Positions 8,822 to 17,297 of a DNA stretch of 64,000 nt are shown in pieces. This stretch comes from Granulosicoccus sp045106855. GTDB taxonomy: Bacteria > Pseudomonadota > Gammaproteobacteria > Granulosicoccales > Granulosicoccaceae. The position numbers and the translations under genes were made by a program. The notes below the pieces were generated by a model. The model ran no database searches, was not told the DNA's origin, and saw nothing but the letters and a program-made list of their open reading frames with translations. The DNA is taken from contig JBGCFI010000002.1 of the NCBI GenBank assembly GCA_045106855.1, positions 191,078 to 255,077 on the forward strand, read 5' to 3'. Within the stretch, counting starts at the first letter, position 1, and each line of letters starts with the position of its first letter.

Positions 8822-10201
8822 TCACTTTTCATCATGTTGCGTGACGCTAACCTTTCCAGATGGGTCCGCCGGATAAAAGCACATGGTGGCAACATCAATA
8901 CCACCTGAGATAAACAGCTCGGTTAGTCCGTGATCAACAAAGAGTTCGTATTCCAATGTATCGCCAGGTGGGGCCGTGAGCTCTACAGCATTGGTGCTGG
9001 CGAATGTGGTAAGCGTTGTGTTGTTTCCGAGTGTTGATTTGCGATCAAAGATCAGATTCCAACTTCGATTGGCACTGTGGCGCTTGATGGTAAATACGGG
9101 TTCTGTTTCGCCGAATAGACAGAATTCCAGGCATTGTCCGGGCTTGAGAGACTCCTGGCGCTGTATGCGATAGACGGCACTTTCAGGCTTTCTATTGGCA
9201 TTGATAAGCGTAAACTCATTCCTGACGGTATCTGGAACACGTTGTCGTAATCGGTAACCCGCGGACGTATCGACCAGTTCCAGATCTCTCGGTAGGGTAA
9301 ACGAGCCACGAAAACCCTGAGTCGGTGTTTCATTGGCATACTGCCAATTACTAAACCAGGCGATAACGCGAGGGGGCATGGCGTCGCGTCCGGCGAATGA
9401 TTGCACTGCATAGCAATCTCGTCCGTAGTCGAACCAGTGAATCGAGGCTGCATTTACATCGTGATGGTATCGAAACCCATCGAATTCTCCAATGAAGTAT
9501 TGTGTACCACTACCACCGCCGCATGCGCCTGACCATACTCCTACAATCAAAACCCAGCGGGTTTCTCCGTCGGACATCGGGACTTCGACAAGGTCCGGGC
9601 ATTCCCAGGCGCCTTCGCCATGCGCGCCTAGTCCTGCGCCAAATTCACTGGAGAAAGTCCAGTCCAGTAAATCATCAGAACGATAGATACCCACGTGTCG
9701 ACCGTGAGTGATAAGCATGATCCAGCTAGCGGTTGCTGCGTGCCAGAATACCTTTGGGTCTCGGAAATCCTTCAATGAGCTCTGGTTATTAAGCACGGGA
9801 TTGCCAGGCTCTGATTCGAAGTGTGTTAGTTCGCGATTGGCATACACCAGGCACTGGGTCTGTAACGCCTCACCCTCGGTTTTTTCCAGATGCGCCGTGT
9901 AGATAAGTGCCACACTATCATCAGGCATCGGGACGGCACTGCCTGAGAAGCATTGTCCGCGTTTGTCAGGATACAGAGCGATAGGTAACTCTTGCCAATG
10001 GACAAGATCGTCACTGACGGCGTGTCCCCAATGCATTGGGCCATGTACAACATCGTGCGGATTGTGTTGATAAAACGCATGATGATGCCCATCGATATAG
10101 ATCAAACCATTTGGGTCGTTAATGAATCCGCGTTTTGCTGTGAAGTGCAGGGCGGGGCGCCAACGGCTCTCGACAGGTGTTGTACAAGCCGGTGTATCCA
10201 T
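8822..10201 (-). CDS. Glycoside hydrolase family 32 fructosidase (invertase/levanase type)
   Basis: The enzyme hydrolyses terminal beta-fructosyl residues from sucrose, fructo-oligosaccharides or fructans. Three diagnostic motifs are present: NDPNG with the nucleophile Asp (about residue 29), RDP in the segment DFRDPKVF (transition-state Asp), and ECP in WECPDLVE (acid/base Glu). A C-terminal beta-sandwich covers roughly residues 330-459. There is no signal peptide, so it is cytoplasmic and acts on imported saccharides. The ATG at 10201 is preferred over an in-frame TTG at 10210 because GCGGA lies at a usable distance upstream of the ATG. It is the last gene behind the sugar ABC importer, 41 bp after the ATPase gene. 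Confidence 0.92.
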   Translation of the reverse strand: MDTPACTTPVESRWRPALHFTAKRGFINDPNGLIYIDGHHHAFYQHNPHDVVHGPMHWGHAVSDDLVHWQELPIALYPDKRGQCFSGSAVPMPDDSVALIYTAHLEKTEGEALQTQCLVYANRELTHFESEPGNPVLNNQSSLKDFRDPKVFWHAATASWIMLITHGRHVGIYRSDDLLDWTFSSEFGAGLGAHGEGAWECPDLVEVPMSDGETRWVLIVGVWSGACGGGSGTQYFIGEFDGFRYHHDVNAASIHWFDYGRDCYAVQSFAGRDAMPPRVIAWFSNWQYANETPTQGFRGSFTLPRDLELVDTSAGYRLRQRVPDTVRNEFTLINANRKPESAVYRIQRQESLKPGQCLEFCLFGETEPVFTIKRHSANRSWNLIFDRKSTLGNNTTLTTFASTNAVELTAPPGDTLEYELFVDHGLTELFISGGIDVATMCFYPADPSGKVSVTQHDEK

Positions 10202-10241
10202 CTCGTTCAATCCGCTTTTCGTAAAATTAAAAAACTGGCGT

Positions 10242-11330
10242 TTAGTGTTCGGTACTTGAAACTACATCACGAGGAAACAAGTGAGCCTGTGCAGCATCAA
10301 ACGTGAAACCGATGGGTGAACCCGGATCCAGTACCCGATCCTCGGCAATGGCGGCAATGATTGTTGATCCGTCATGTAGTTGGGTGTCTACAACGGTTTC
10401 GCATCCCAGGCGTTCTGTTAACAAAATATTTCCATGCAGCATGCCTGCTTCGGGAGCTGCTGGATGAAGGTACTGTGGTCTCAAACATAGAACAGCTTGA
10501 TCGCCAACAGCGAAAACTCTATCGCGAGTATTAATTTCGATAGGCTCAAGGGACTGATTGGCAACGGTAGCCGTGTTGTCGCGCAGTGATTGCACATGGA
10601 CGTCGATAAAGTTCATGGAAGGTGCGCCCAGAAAGCCTGCCACAAAGAGATTTGCAGGTTCGTGATAAAGCTCCATTGGCGTTCCGACCTGCATCACCAT
10701 GCCGTCCTTCAGGACCACAATTTTATCGGCCAGGGTCATCGCCTCAACCTGATCGTGAGTTACATAGATCATCGTTGCCTTGAGGTCTTGATGCAGCTTA
10801 CCAATTTCCATACGCATGCTCATACGAAGCGAGGCATCCAGGTTTGATAATGGTTCGTCAAATAGAAAAACCGCTGGATCCCGGACAATTGCACGGCCAA
10901 TAGCTACGCGCTGACGCTGACCGCCCGAAAGTTGAGAGGGGCGTCGATCAAGTAGATGCTCCATCTGCAATATCCGGGCGGCTTCATCCACCTTATGTTT
11001 TTTTTCTTCTTTGGAAGCTCCCGCAATGGTCAGGCCAAAGGCCACATTTTCGCGCACGGTCATATGTGGAAAAATGGCGTAGCTCTGGAAGACCATTGCT
11101 ATTCCACGCTCTTTAGGTTCAAGGTCGTTTACCACGCGATTGTTTATTTCGAGCGCACCGGAGGTGATGTCTTCCAGCCCTGCGATCATGCGTAACAAGG
11201 TTGATTTCCCACACCCGGACGGTCCGACAAAGACAGTGAATTCCCCATCTTCTATGTCTATATCCACACCTTTAATGACTTCGGTGCCAGCGTAACTTTT
11301 GCGAATATTGTTTAGTTTAACGTTAGCCAT
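10242..11330 (-). CDS. Sugar ABC importer, ATP-binding protein (MalK/UgpC type)
   Basis: A 362-residue ATPase with Walker A GPSGCGKST near residue 37, the signature LSGGQRQRVAIGRA near 135, Walker B VFLFDEPLSNLDA and the switch His in YVTHDQVEAM. The C-terminal 120 residues form the TOBE/MOP regulatory domain typical of MalK/UgpC ATPases. It energises the importer formed with the two permeases and the binding protein immediately upstream, and is followed by the GH32 fructosidase. Confidence 0.95.
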   Translation of the reverse strand: MANVKLNNIRKSYAGTEVIKGVDIDIEDGEFTVFVGPSGCGKSTLLRMIAGLEDITSGALEINNRVVNDLEPKERGIAMVFQSYAIFPHMTVRENVAFGLTIAGASKEEKKHKVDEAARILQMEHLLDRRPSQLSGGQRQRVAIGRAIVRDPAVFLFDEPLSNLDASLRMSMRMEIGKLHQDLKATMIYVTHDQVEAMTLADKIVVLKDGMVMQVGTPMELYHEPANLFVAGFLGAPSMNFIDVHVQSLRDNTATVANQSLEPIEINTRDRVFAVGDQAVLCLRPQYLHPAAPEAGMLHGNILLTERLGCETVVDTQLHDGSTIIAAIAEDRVLDPGSPIGFTFDAAQAHLFPRDVVSSTEH

Positions 11331-11357
11331 GATGAAACATTGGTGGTATGCCGGACA

Positions 11358-12236
11358 CTAGCCTTTGACGCCAGTGGAGGCGATGGATGCAATGAAGGCC
11401 TTTTGCAAGACGAGATAGAACGCGAGAACAGGTAGCGTGATTACCGTCAAATACGCCATCAGTTCTCCCCAGGCTGGATTTAACTGAAAGAAGTAACCCA
11501 GTCCAACCATAACCGGTCGTACGCTCTCCTGTTGCACCACAATTAACGGCCACAGATACTGGTTGTACATCACCAGAAACTTCAGGATTGCAGCAGTCGC
11601 TATAACCGGCCCCGAAAGTGGCATGACTATTCGATAGTAGATTTGCGGCCAACTTGCGCCCTCTACGCGACTGGCTTCAATGAGTTCCTCAGGCAGATCC
11701 TTGAAGAACTGAACAAACAGGAAAATGGTCAGTCCGTCGGCTATCCAGGGAATAATCTGCACATGATAAGTGTTCAACCAGCCTAACTTGAATCCATCCA
11801 GACCTATCCAGGGTAACTTGGATACCAACAACAGCAGAGGAATGGCAATGGTTTCGAACGGGATAATAAGCGTTGCCAGGACAATCGATAACAGCAAGCC
11901 GCGTCCACGCCATTTGAGAAATGCAAAGGAGAAGGCGGCCAGAGAGCATAACAGCAGTGACAGAAAAACTGTTGTGGCTGTTACAAAGACAGAGTTAAAA
12001 ATAAATGTCATGACAGGTGCGCGCCGGAATGCGTCGTGGTAGTTGTGCAGGCCAATATCACCTACCGGTAGGAAAGCGCGAAGACTTGAGGTGTCGGCGA
12101 GTAGTTGCGCCTGTGGTTTAAGTGATGAAACGACCATGAAAAGCAGCGGAAACAAAAATATAATGGCAATCAGTACCAATACCAGGTAGCGCATCAGTAA
12201 GCGAAGGCCATGGTTGTCTTTCGAAATCGCGCTCAT
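11358..12236 (-). CDS. Sugar ABC importer, inner-membrane permease (MalG type)
   Basis: A 292-residue permease starting MSAISKDNHGLRLLMRY, six membrane segments, with the EAA loop EASRVEGASWPQIYYRIVMP near residue 190 that contacts the ATPase. A longer in-frame reading extends to 12353 but would run over the upstream permease gene, and its extra 39 residues have no permease character. The ATG at 12236 follows the stop of the preceding gene by one base, as expected in a coupled operon. Confidence 0.92.
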   Translation of the reverse strand: MSAISKDNHGLRLLMRYLVLVLIAIIFLFPLLFMVVSSLKPQAQLLADTSSLRAFLPVGDIGLHNYHDAFRRAPVMTFIFNSVFVTATTVFLSLLLCSLAAFSFAFLKWRGRGLLLSIVLATLIIPFETIAIPLLLLVSKLPWIGLDGFKLGWLNTYHVQIIPWIADGLTIFLFVQFFKDLPEELIEASRVEGASWPQIYYRIVMPLSGPVIATAAILKFLVMYNQYLWPLIVVQQESVRPVMVGLGYFFQLNPAWGELMAYLTVITLPVLAFYLVLQKAFIASIASTGVKG

Positions 12237-12237
12237 G

Positions 12238-13305
12238 TCATCGATCTCTTGTAATCCAGCGTTGAGCCAAGGATATACAAAGCACAATAACAAACAGGAA
12301 AACGCTGATGGTTGCACCTCCGGAGATGTCCTGCTTGCCGTAGCCTCGCTCAACGGCCTGGAAAACCAAGGTATGAGTTGAGTCTAACGGGCCTCCATTG
12401 GTCATGACATCAATCTGCGCGAACAGGGCAAAGCATTGCATTGTTATTACTAGCAGTACTAAGACGGCTGTGTTGCGCAGCCCGGGCCATGTCACGTAAC
12501 GAAACGTCTGCCACCTGCTGCTGCCTTCGATGCTCGCCGCTTCGTATAGAGTTGGGCTGATGGTTTGAAGACCCGCTAGCCAGATAACCATGAAAAAGCC
12601 AACTGCTTGCCATATGGACATAGCCATGATTGAGCCCAATGCGGTATTTTCATTGCCGATCCAATCAATGGGTTCAAACAGGCCGAACGATAAAGCTGAA
12701 AGCATGTTGTTGAGTAAACCATCGTTGCCGTCGTATATGAACCGCCAGAGCAGGGAGACCACAACAATAGAAATAACTACCGGCATGAAGTAAATGGTTC
12801 GGAAGATATTGATTCCGCGTAAGCGCTGATTGATCAACAATGCAAGACCAAGTGCGCAGGCTCCCTGTACGGGGGCGACTACAAGGACAAACAAAAACGT
12901 ATTGATGATGGCTTTCATGAACACGATGTCGCGCACAATAACAACCTTTGCGTTATCACCTGAATGCCAACGGAACCATTCACGCATACCCTTGTATTCA
13001 GGGTGATCTTTCGAGCGTGTGATGGTTCTTACTCTCGGAAACTTCGGTGAGCCCGTCTCGTCGCGTTCAATGGAACCGTCGTCGGAGCGTTCAGGCGACA
13101 GGGTAACGAGGGCGACATCCAGCAATTGGCGGTAGTTGTCCAGTCCCACCCACTCGGTGGGGTTAGGAGAGACCAGCCGCTGATTGGTCAGGGAAAGATA
13201 AAACGCAAAAAAGAAGGGCAAGATGATGAACATCGCAATTAACCCGAATCCGGGTATTGCGAAGCTCCAGCCTGCACGGTTGGACGTTGTGAGCTTCGAA
13301 CTCAT
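12238..13305 (-). CDS. Sugar ABC importer, inner-membrane permease (MalF type)
   Basis: A 355-residue permease with an N-terminal membrane segment, a large periplasmic insertion at about residues 50-110 rich in charged residues, then five more segments. The EAA loop EAASIEGSSRWQTFRYVTWPGL lies near residue 260. It pairs with the MalG-type permease directly downstream. Together with the adjacent binding protein and ATPase it makes a complete CUT1-family carbohydrate importer. Confidence 0.93.
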   Translation of the reverse strand: MSSKLTTSNRAGWSFAIPGFGLIAMFIILPFFFAFYLSLTNQRLVSPNPTEWVGLDNYRQLLDVALVTLSPERSDDGSIERDETGSPKFPRVRTITRSKDHPEYKGMREWFRWHSGDNAKVVIVRDIVFMKAIINTFLFVLVVAPVQGACALGLALLINQRLRGINIFRTIYFMPVVISIVVVSLLWRFIYDGNDGLLNNMLSALSFGLFEPIDWIGNENTALGSIMAMSIWQAVGFFMVIWLAGLQTISPTLYEAASIEGSSRWQTFRYVTWPGLRNTAVLVLLVITMQCFALFAQIDVMTNGGPLDSTHTLVFQAVERGYGKQDISGGATISVFLFVIVLCISLAQRWITRDR

Positions 13306-13369
13306 CGCTTTTCAACCTGAGTAGTGCGGAGCTCTGGTGGTGAGACTCCGCAAGACGGGTGGAGAGTTA

Positions 13370-14629
13370 CTATTGGTGTCCGTAGCCCTGGTTACGTTCA
13401 ATATCGGCATCAATTTCGTCAACAGCTGCATCAAGTGTGTCAGCGACGTCAGCACCGTTAGAAATATCAGCGAGTGCTTTTTCGAATACCTTGGCTGCTA
13501 CGACATAGCCTGGTGTAACCGGCCGTACAAGCGCTTGTCTTTCGGACAAATCAAAGTAGGCAGCAAGCTTGCCACCGATTGAGTAGTGTTTGGTTAATGT
13601 GGCCGCGCTGGCTGTGGCGGGTATGAGTCCGATACCATCTGAAAATGCCGTTAGATATTTGTCCTGTAAAGCATGTTCAATGAAGGAATTTGCACCTTCT
13701 GGATTTTCGCAAGTGGCCGATATTCCAAACTGCCAGGAGCCAGCACCGATTACGCCGCCTTTACCAAAGTCTGGGGCCGGTAAAAACACAACATCCTCGA
13801 CCGCTTCAAGGGTGGGAATACCAGCCCAGTTGCCGTTCCACTGAAACGCATAGCGTCCCTCGTTAAAAGCGCTGTCACGATCGGCCGGATCCTGACTGGT
13901 GCCGGGTACATAGCCTTCTGTGAACAGTGATTGCCACCATTCACCAAAAGCAATGGCTTCATCGCTATTGAGTACCCCGTCAGCACTCAGGTATGTCTCA
14001 CGGTTGATGATGTCTCCGCCAAATGACTGAAGAAAAGGTGAAAATGCGTAGGGATACCATTCGCCGGTCCAGGCCATACCCAGATCCAGCGCGTACTCAT
14101 AGGCACCATCAGCTTTGGCAGCATCAAGCGCACCCATGAATTCTTCCATCGACCATGGGTCATCCAGCGTGGGGGTGCGTAGCTCCCATTTTTCCAGATC
14201 AGAGCGCCTTGCATAAAGTGAGACCGCTGCGTCCCAGAGACCTATGGAATATAACTCACCATCCCAGATGCCCTTGGTACCGTCAAGAAAATTATCGACG
14301 ATGGAATCGCTAATGTCTAACGGCTGCATATAGCCTGACCATGCCCAGTTCGGCATAACAGGTCCATCGACGTCAATTATGCAAGGCAAGTCGCCAGCGA
14401 GTGCTCCCGCAGTGACACTATCGTTGTAAGACTGTTGCGGGAAACTTTCAACGGTGACTTTCCAGTCCGATTGCCCGTTATTGAAATCGTCGACGAGCTG
14501 TTGGATAAGTGCACTTTCTACCTCGTTGCCAGCACCGTGATACCACATGGATAAGTCGGTTTGTGCTGCGGCGGTATTAGCCAATAACACCGTAGCCGCA
14601 AAGGTGCCTATCGTTTTGATGGTTTTCAT
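13370..14629 (-). CDS. Sugar ABC importer, periplasmic binding protein
   Basis: A 419-residue extracellular solute-binding protein family 1 member. A Sec signal peptide (MKTIKTIGTFAATVLLANTAAA, cleavage after about residue 22) precedes the mature start QTDLSMWYHGAGNEVE. It is the first gene of the operon binding protein-permease-permease-ATPase-GH32. A strong ribosome-binding site AAGGGGAA lies about 8 bases upstream of the ATG. Co-location with a cytoplasmic GH32 enzyme suggests sucrose or short fructo-oligosaccharides as ligand; this is inference. Confidence 0.93.
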   Translation of the reverse strand: MKTIKTIGTFAATVLLANTAAAQTDLSMWYHGAGNEVESALIQQLVDDFNNGQSDWKVTVESFPQQSYNDSVTAGALAGDLPCIIDVDGPVMPNWAWSGYMQPLDISDSIVDNFLDGTKGIWDGELYSIGLWDAAVSLYARRSDLEKWELRTPTLDDPWSMEEFMGALDAAKADGAYEYALDLGMAWTGEWYPYAFSPFLQSFGGDIINRETYLSADGVLNSDEAIAFGEWWQSLFTEGYVPGTSQDPADRDSAFNEGRYAFQWNGNWAGIPTLEAVEDVVFLPAPDFGKGGVIGAGSWQFGISATCENPEGANSFIEHALQDKYLTAFSDGIGLIPATASAATLTKHYSIGGKLAAYFDLSERQALVRPVTPGYVVAAKVFEKALADISNGADVADTLDAAVDEIDADIERNQGYGHQ

Positions 14630-15023
14630 GTGTGTGTTCCCCTTGGGTATTTCATGAGCAGAGCAATAGGATCGGAGGCCTTAAGACTTTCTGCCGGTAT
14701 ATGGAAAGTCAACATCATTGATAAATTCTGAAAATAGACCAGCGGGGCCTGGCATAGATGACCAGCGCTAGTTCAGTAAGGTCGTCCTGGACAGAAATAG
14801 GAAAGCTTATTATTGTCGGTTTAAGACCCTCCTGGCCTGCAACTGACAGGTCTGAGGGCATTGTTCCGCATGCCCCTGTTCGTTTTAAGTCAACGTTGGT
14901 TACATAATAGCGCATGGAATCAGTTCTGTGAAACTCTTGCAAGACACATAGCGCATAAGAAGTCCTGATTTCTTTGTGTTGGATCGTTGATATCTTCTTT
15001 AAACGATGGCGACAGTGTTAAAC
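14630..15023. other. Upstream region of the sugar importer operon
   Basis: This 394-bp space must contain the promoter for the minus-strand sugar operon and the 3' end of the frameshifted gene. An imperfect hairpin pairs CCCTC and GAGGG around 14828-14859 with inner CCTG/CAGG pairs. No local regulator gene of the LacI or ROK type is present. Short frames here look non-coding. Confidence 0.4.
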
Positions 15024-15957
15024 CTATTTCAACGGAAGATACCGTTCGGTGATCAGTTCCGATGGCGCTGTGGTGTCCGGGTCATTCAGATAAATCTCAA
15101 ACGGAGGAATCGACTTTAAACCCTTGAGTTTTTTGTATCGAGCCTCGCCCATTAGCATTGCCCAGGCATTGGCAAGGTGCAGATATGGACCGGTGTGAAA
15201 CGCCTTTAATGCGCGACAGGCGGGAGTTGTGCGTGATACGAGTTGGTTGGGCAACTGACACCGATTTAACCACCGGTTGCGCTGCGGTGTACGTGATTTC
15301 GTTTCGTTTGGGCACCATTTTGTCATCGAAACAAAATGCGTTACCTATAGATGTGTACACACCGGATTTTTCTTGTTCGGCGAGTGCTGAGAATGGTTGG
15401 GGGATTGATGATGGCAGTTGATCAATCGATGTCACAACTTGATGTCCGACGTACGAGATAGGATCGAGATCTTCCATACCCTGAAGCCGGGTTTGTGAAG
15501 TCAATGCCCCAGTTGTTAATAAACCGTTTAATAGTGCCAGACCCCGCTTGTAATCGGCTTTAATCATAGCCGTCATCGAATCTTTCATCCAGAACAGGAA
15601 GAATGGCAATTGGCTGTGCATAGACCAGGTAAGCGTGGTCTGGTCTGGAGCTGATTCGTTCAGATCAAACCAGACGGTGGCCGTTGACTTAAATGGTTTT
15701 AGAAAACGCAGGGTGCAGTCGATGCGTCCGGGAGCTACCCCCGACAGTTTCATGCTGCCAGCTCCCACTTTGTTGCCGGCCCACTGGTATCCATGGCCGG
15801 GCTCGCCCTTGTTGCCGGTGTAATCCACCTGCGCTTCCGGTTCGATATACAGCCAGGGCGACCAGTCCGGCCAGGTTGTAAAATCTACCAGCGTGTCGTG
15901 AACACGTTGTACCGGGGCTGGGATTACCGTTGAAGCTTGAACATGAACATCAGGCAT
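15024..15957 (-). pseudogene. SRPBCC + GyrI-like effector-binding domain protein, interrupted by a frameshift
   Basis: From the ATG at 15957 (GGAGG eight bases upstream) the gene reads an SRPBCC/polyketide-cyclase-like domain (about residues 1-150), then the start of a GyrI-like AraC effector-binding domain (TSIGNAFCFDDKMVPKRNE). The original frame then turns to nonsense and stops at 15097, while the overlapping frame, starting near 15250, continues the domain perfectly: AFHTGPYLHLANAW, then FEIYLNDPDTTAPSEL and TERYLPLK, ending at 15024. Removing one C from the CCC run near 15250 would join them. SRPBCC-GyrI fusions are known as small-molecule-binding proteins. It is either a recent inactivation or a sequencing error. 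Confidence 0.8.
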
Positions 15958-16312
15958 TAAACCTTCCTCCAGAACCCCACGCAGAGTGGATATGGGGGGC
16001 AACAGCACGGTAGGCGTGCTGCTGAGATATTACTTTTTCTTCAGTTGTCTGTCTATATCTGGCTGTTTTTACGAGAGTAATCCGTTTTTTGTTGACACCA
16101 ATATTCGTCTTGCCGAACTGACAGTCGGGAGACCTATCAAGTTGTGCATGGATAGCGTGGATCGTGTCTTGAATCTGAGAGTATAACGAGATAATTACCG
16201 TGCGTGCAATACAGTGCAATCATGCTGAGAGCAGCAACTACATCTGTGGAATAAGTTAGTCGACGGCTAGTGAGTTCCCAAACCGAATTAATTGGTAGCG
16301 GGCAGCTGTAGT
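15958..16312. other. Intergenic region between the SRPBCC/GyrI gene and soxR
   Basis: Some 355 bp upstream of the SRPBCC-GyrI gene and downstream of soxR, both on the minus strand. It must contain the promoter of the former. A T-rich segment lies at 16030-16095. No gene, RNA or clear terminator was recognised. Confidence 0.4.
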
Positions 16313-16798
16313 TTATGTTGGCACATCGAGCATATCATCGAGCATGGACGAATTGTCTCCGAGTAAAAATCGTGGACCTCCGCCCAAACGCTCAGCTCTG
16401 TCATCAGGATTGTAAAGATGACAACTTTTTAGCGACAAGCAACCGCAGCCAATACATGATGACAGCTTGTCACGCATGTCTATCAATCCTTCAATTCGTC
16501 TGTTTATATCTTTTTTGAAGCTGTTGGCCAGGCGATCCCAATCTTTTTTCGTTGGAGTACGGTTTGCTGGCAGCGAATCGAGTTGTGTACGAATATCGTT
16601 TAACGGGAAACCCAGTTGCTGCGCAATGATAATAAAAGATAGACGGCGAATGCAATGGCGTTTAAAGCGGCGTTGGCCGCCGCTGCTGCGAGTTGAATCA
16701 ATCAAGCCTTGGGCTTCGTAAAAACGAATTGCAGAGACTGCAAGGCCAGTTCGTTGCGACAGTTGTCCGATGCTTATAAAAGGGTCCCGCTTATGCAT
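16313..16798 (-). CDS. soxR: Redox-sensing MerR-family regulator SoxR
   Basis: A 161-residue MerR-family protein: winged HTH at about residues 8-75 (SIGQLSQRTGLAVSAIRFYEAQGLI), a dimerisation helix, then the SoxR-specific [2Fe-2S] ligands Cys115, Cys118, Cys120 and Cys126 in the spacing CX2CXCX5C. Oxidation of this cluster by redox-cycling compounds switches the bound promoter on. It is divergent from a VOC-family gene across a 93-bp region with a near-consensus SoxR box, so that gene is its obvious target. No soxS was seen, as is usual outside enteric bacteria. Confidence 0.95.
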   Translation of the reverse strand: MHKRDPFISIGQLSQRTGLAVSAIRFYEAQGLIDSTRSSGGQRRFKRHCIRRLSFIIIAQQLGFPLNDIRTQLDSLPANRTPTKKDWDRLANSFKKDINRRIEGLIDMRDKLSSCIGCGCLSLKSCHLYNPDDRAERLGGGPRFLLGDNSSMLDDMLDVPT

Positions 16799-16822
16799 GC
16801 GATAAAAATCTGGAAAGAGATC

Positions 16823-16853
16823 TTGACCTCAACATTACTTGAGGTATTAGTAT
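16823..16853 (+). promoter_or_regulatory. SoxR-box promoter with 19-bp spacer
   Basis: The 18-bp dyad CCTCAACATTACTTGAGG occupies 16827-16844 and closely matches the known SoxR operator CCTCAAGTTAACTTGAGG, with both six-base arms identical. It lies between a -35 element TTGACC (16823-16828) and a -10 element TAGTAT (16848-16853) separated by 19 bp, the overlong spacer that MerR-family activators correct by twisting DNA. Transcription runs rightwards into the VOC gene starting at 16892. Confidence 0.88.
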
Positions 16854-16891
16854 TCGTCAACACACCCAAACTTAATTGACGAGGTACGCAT

Positions 16892-17266
16892 ATGGCTAGA
16901 CTGGAGCATGTAAATTTAACGGTTAAGGACCCACTGGCAACGGCTGAGCTTCTGAACACGCTTTTTGATTGGCAGATTCGCTGGCAAGGGGAAGCCATTC
17001 ATGAGGGTTATACAGTGCATGTGGGTGGAGAGGATACTTACCTGGCGTTGTACACAAGAGAACAACCCGAACCTGATTCTAAACGCAGCTATGATCGGCT
17101 GAACGGTTTGAATCATCTGGGCATTGTTGTTGAAAATCTGGGGGAAGCAGAACGAAAGGTAATCGCCGCAGGCTTTGTCCCAACCAGTCATGCCGACTAC
17201 GAACCGGGAAAACGGTTCTATTTTCTCGACTCAGATAATCTGGAATTTGAGGTAATAGAGTATTGA
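16892..17266 (+). CDS. VOC-family (glyoxalase/bleomycin-resistance fold) protein under SoxR control
   Basis: A 124-residue single-module vicinal-oxygen-chelate protein. It starts MARLEHVNLTVKDPLATAELL and contains the second half motif LNHLGIVVENLGEAERKV and the terminal FYFLDSDNLEFEVIEY. Candidate metal residues are His6, His105-106 region and the final Glu. The start has a good ribosome-binding site (GACGAGGT). The upstream SoxR box indicates induction by redox-cycling agents, so a role in detoxifying or sequestering quinones, antibiotics or reactive aldehydes is likely. The exact substrate is unknown. Confidence 0.88.
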   Translation: MARLEHVNLTVKDPLATAELLNTLFDWQIRWQGEAIHEGYTVHVGGEDTYLALYTREQPEPDSKRSYDRLNGLNHLGIVVENLGEAERKVIAAGFVPTSHADYEPGKRFYFLDSDNLEFEVIEY

Positions 17267-17297
17267 GCTATGCACTTGTAAAAACATACGAGGAACT

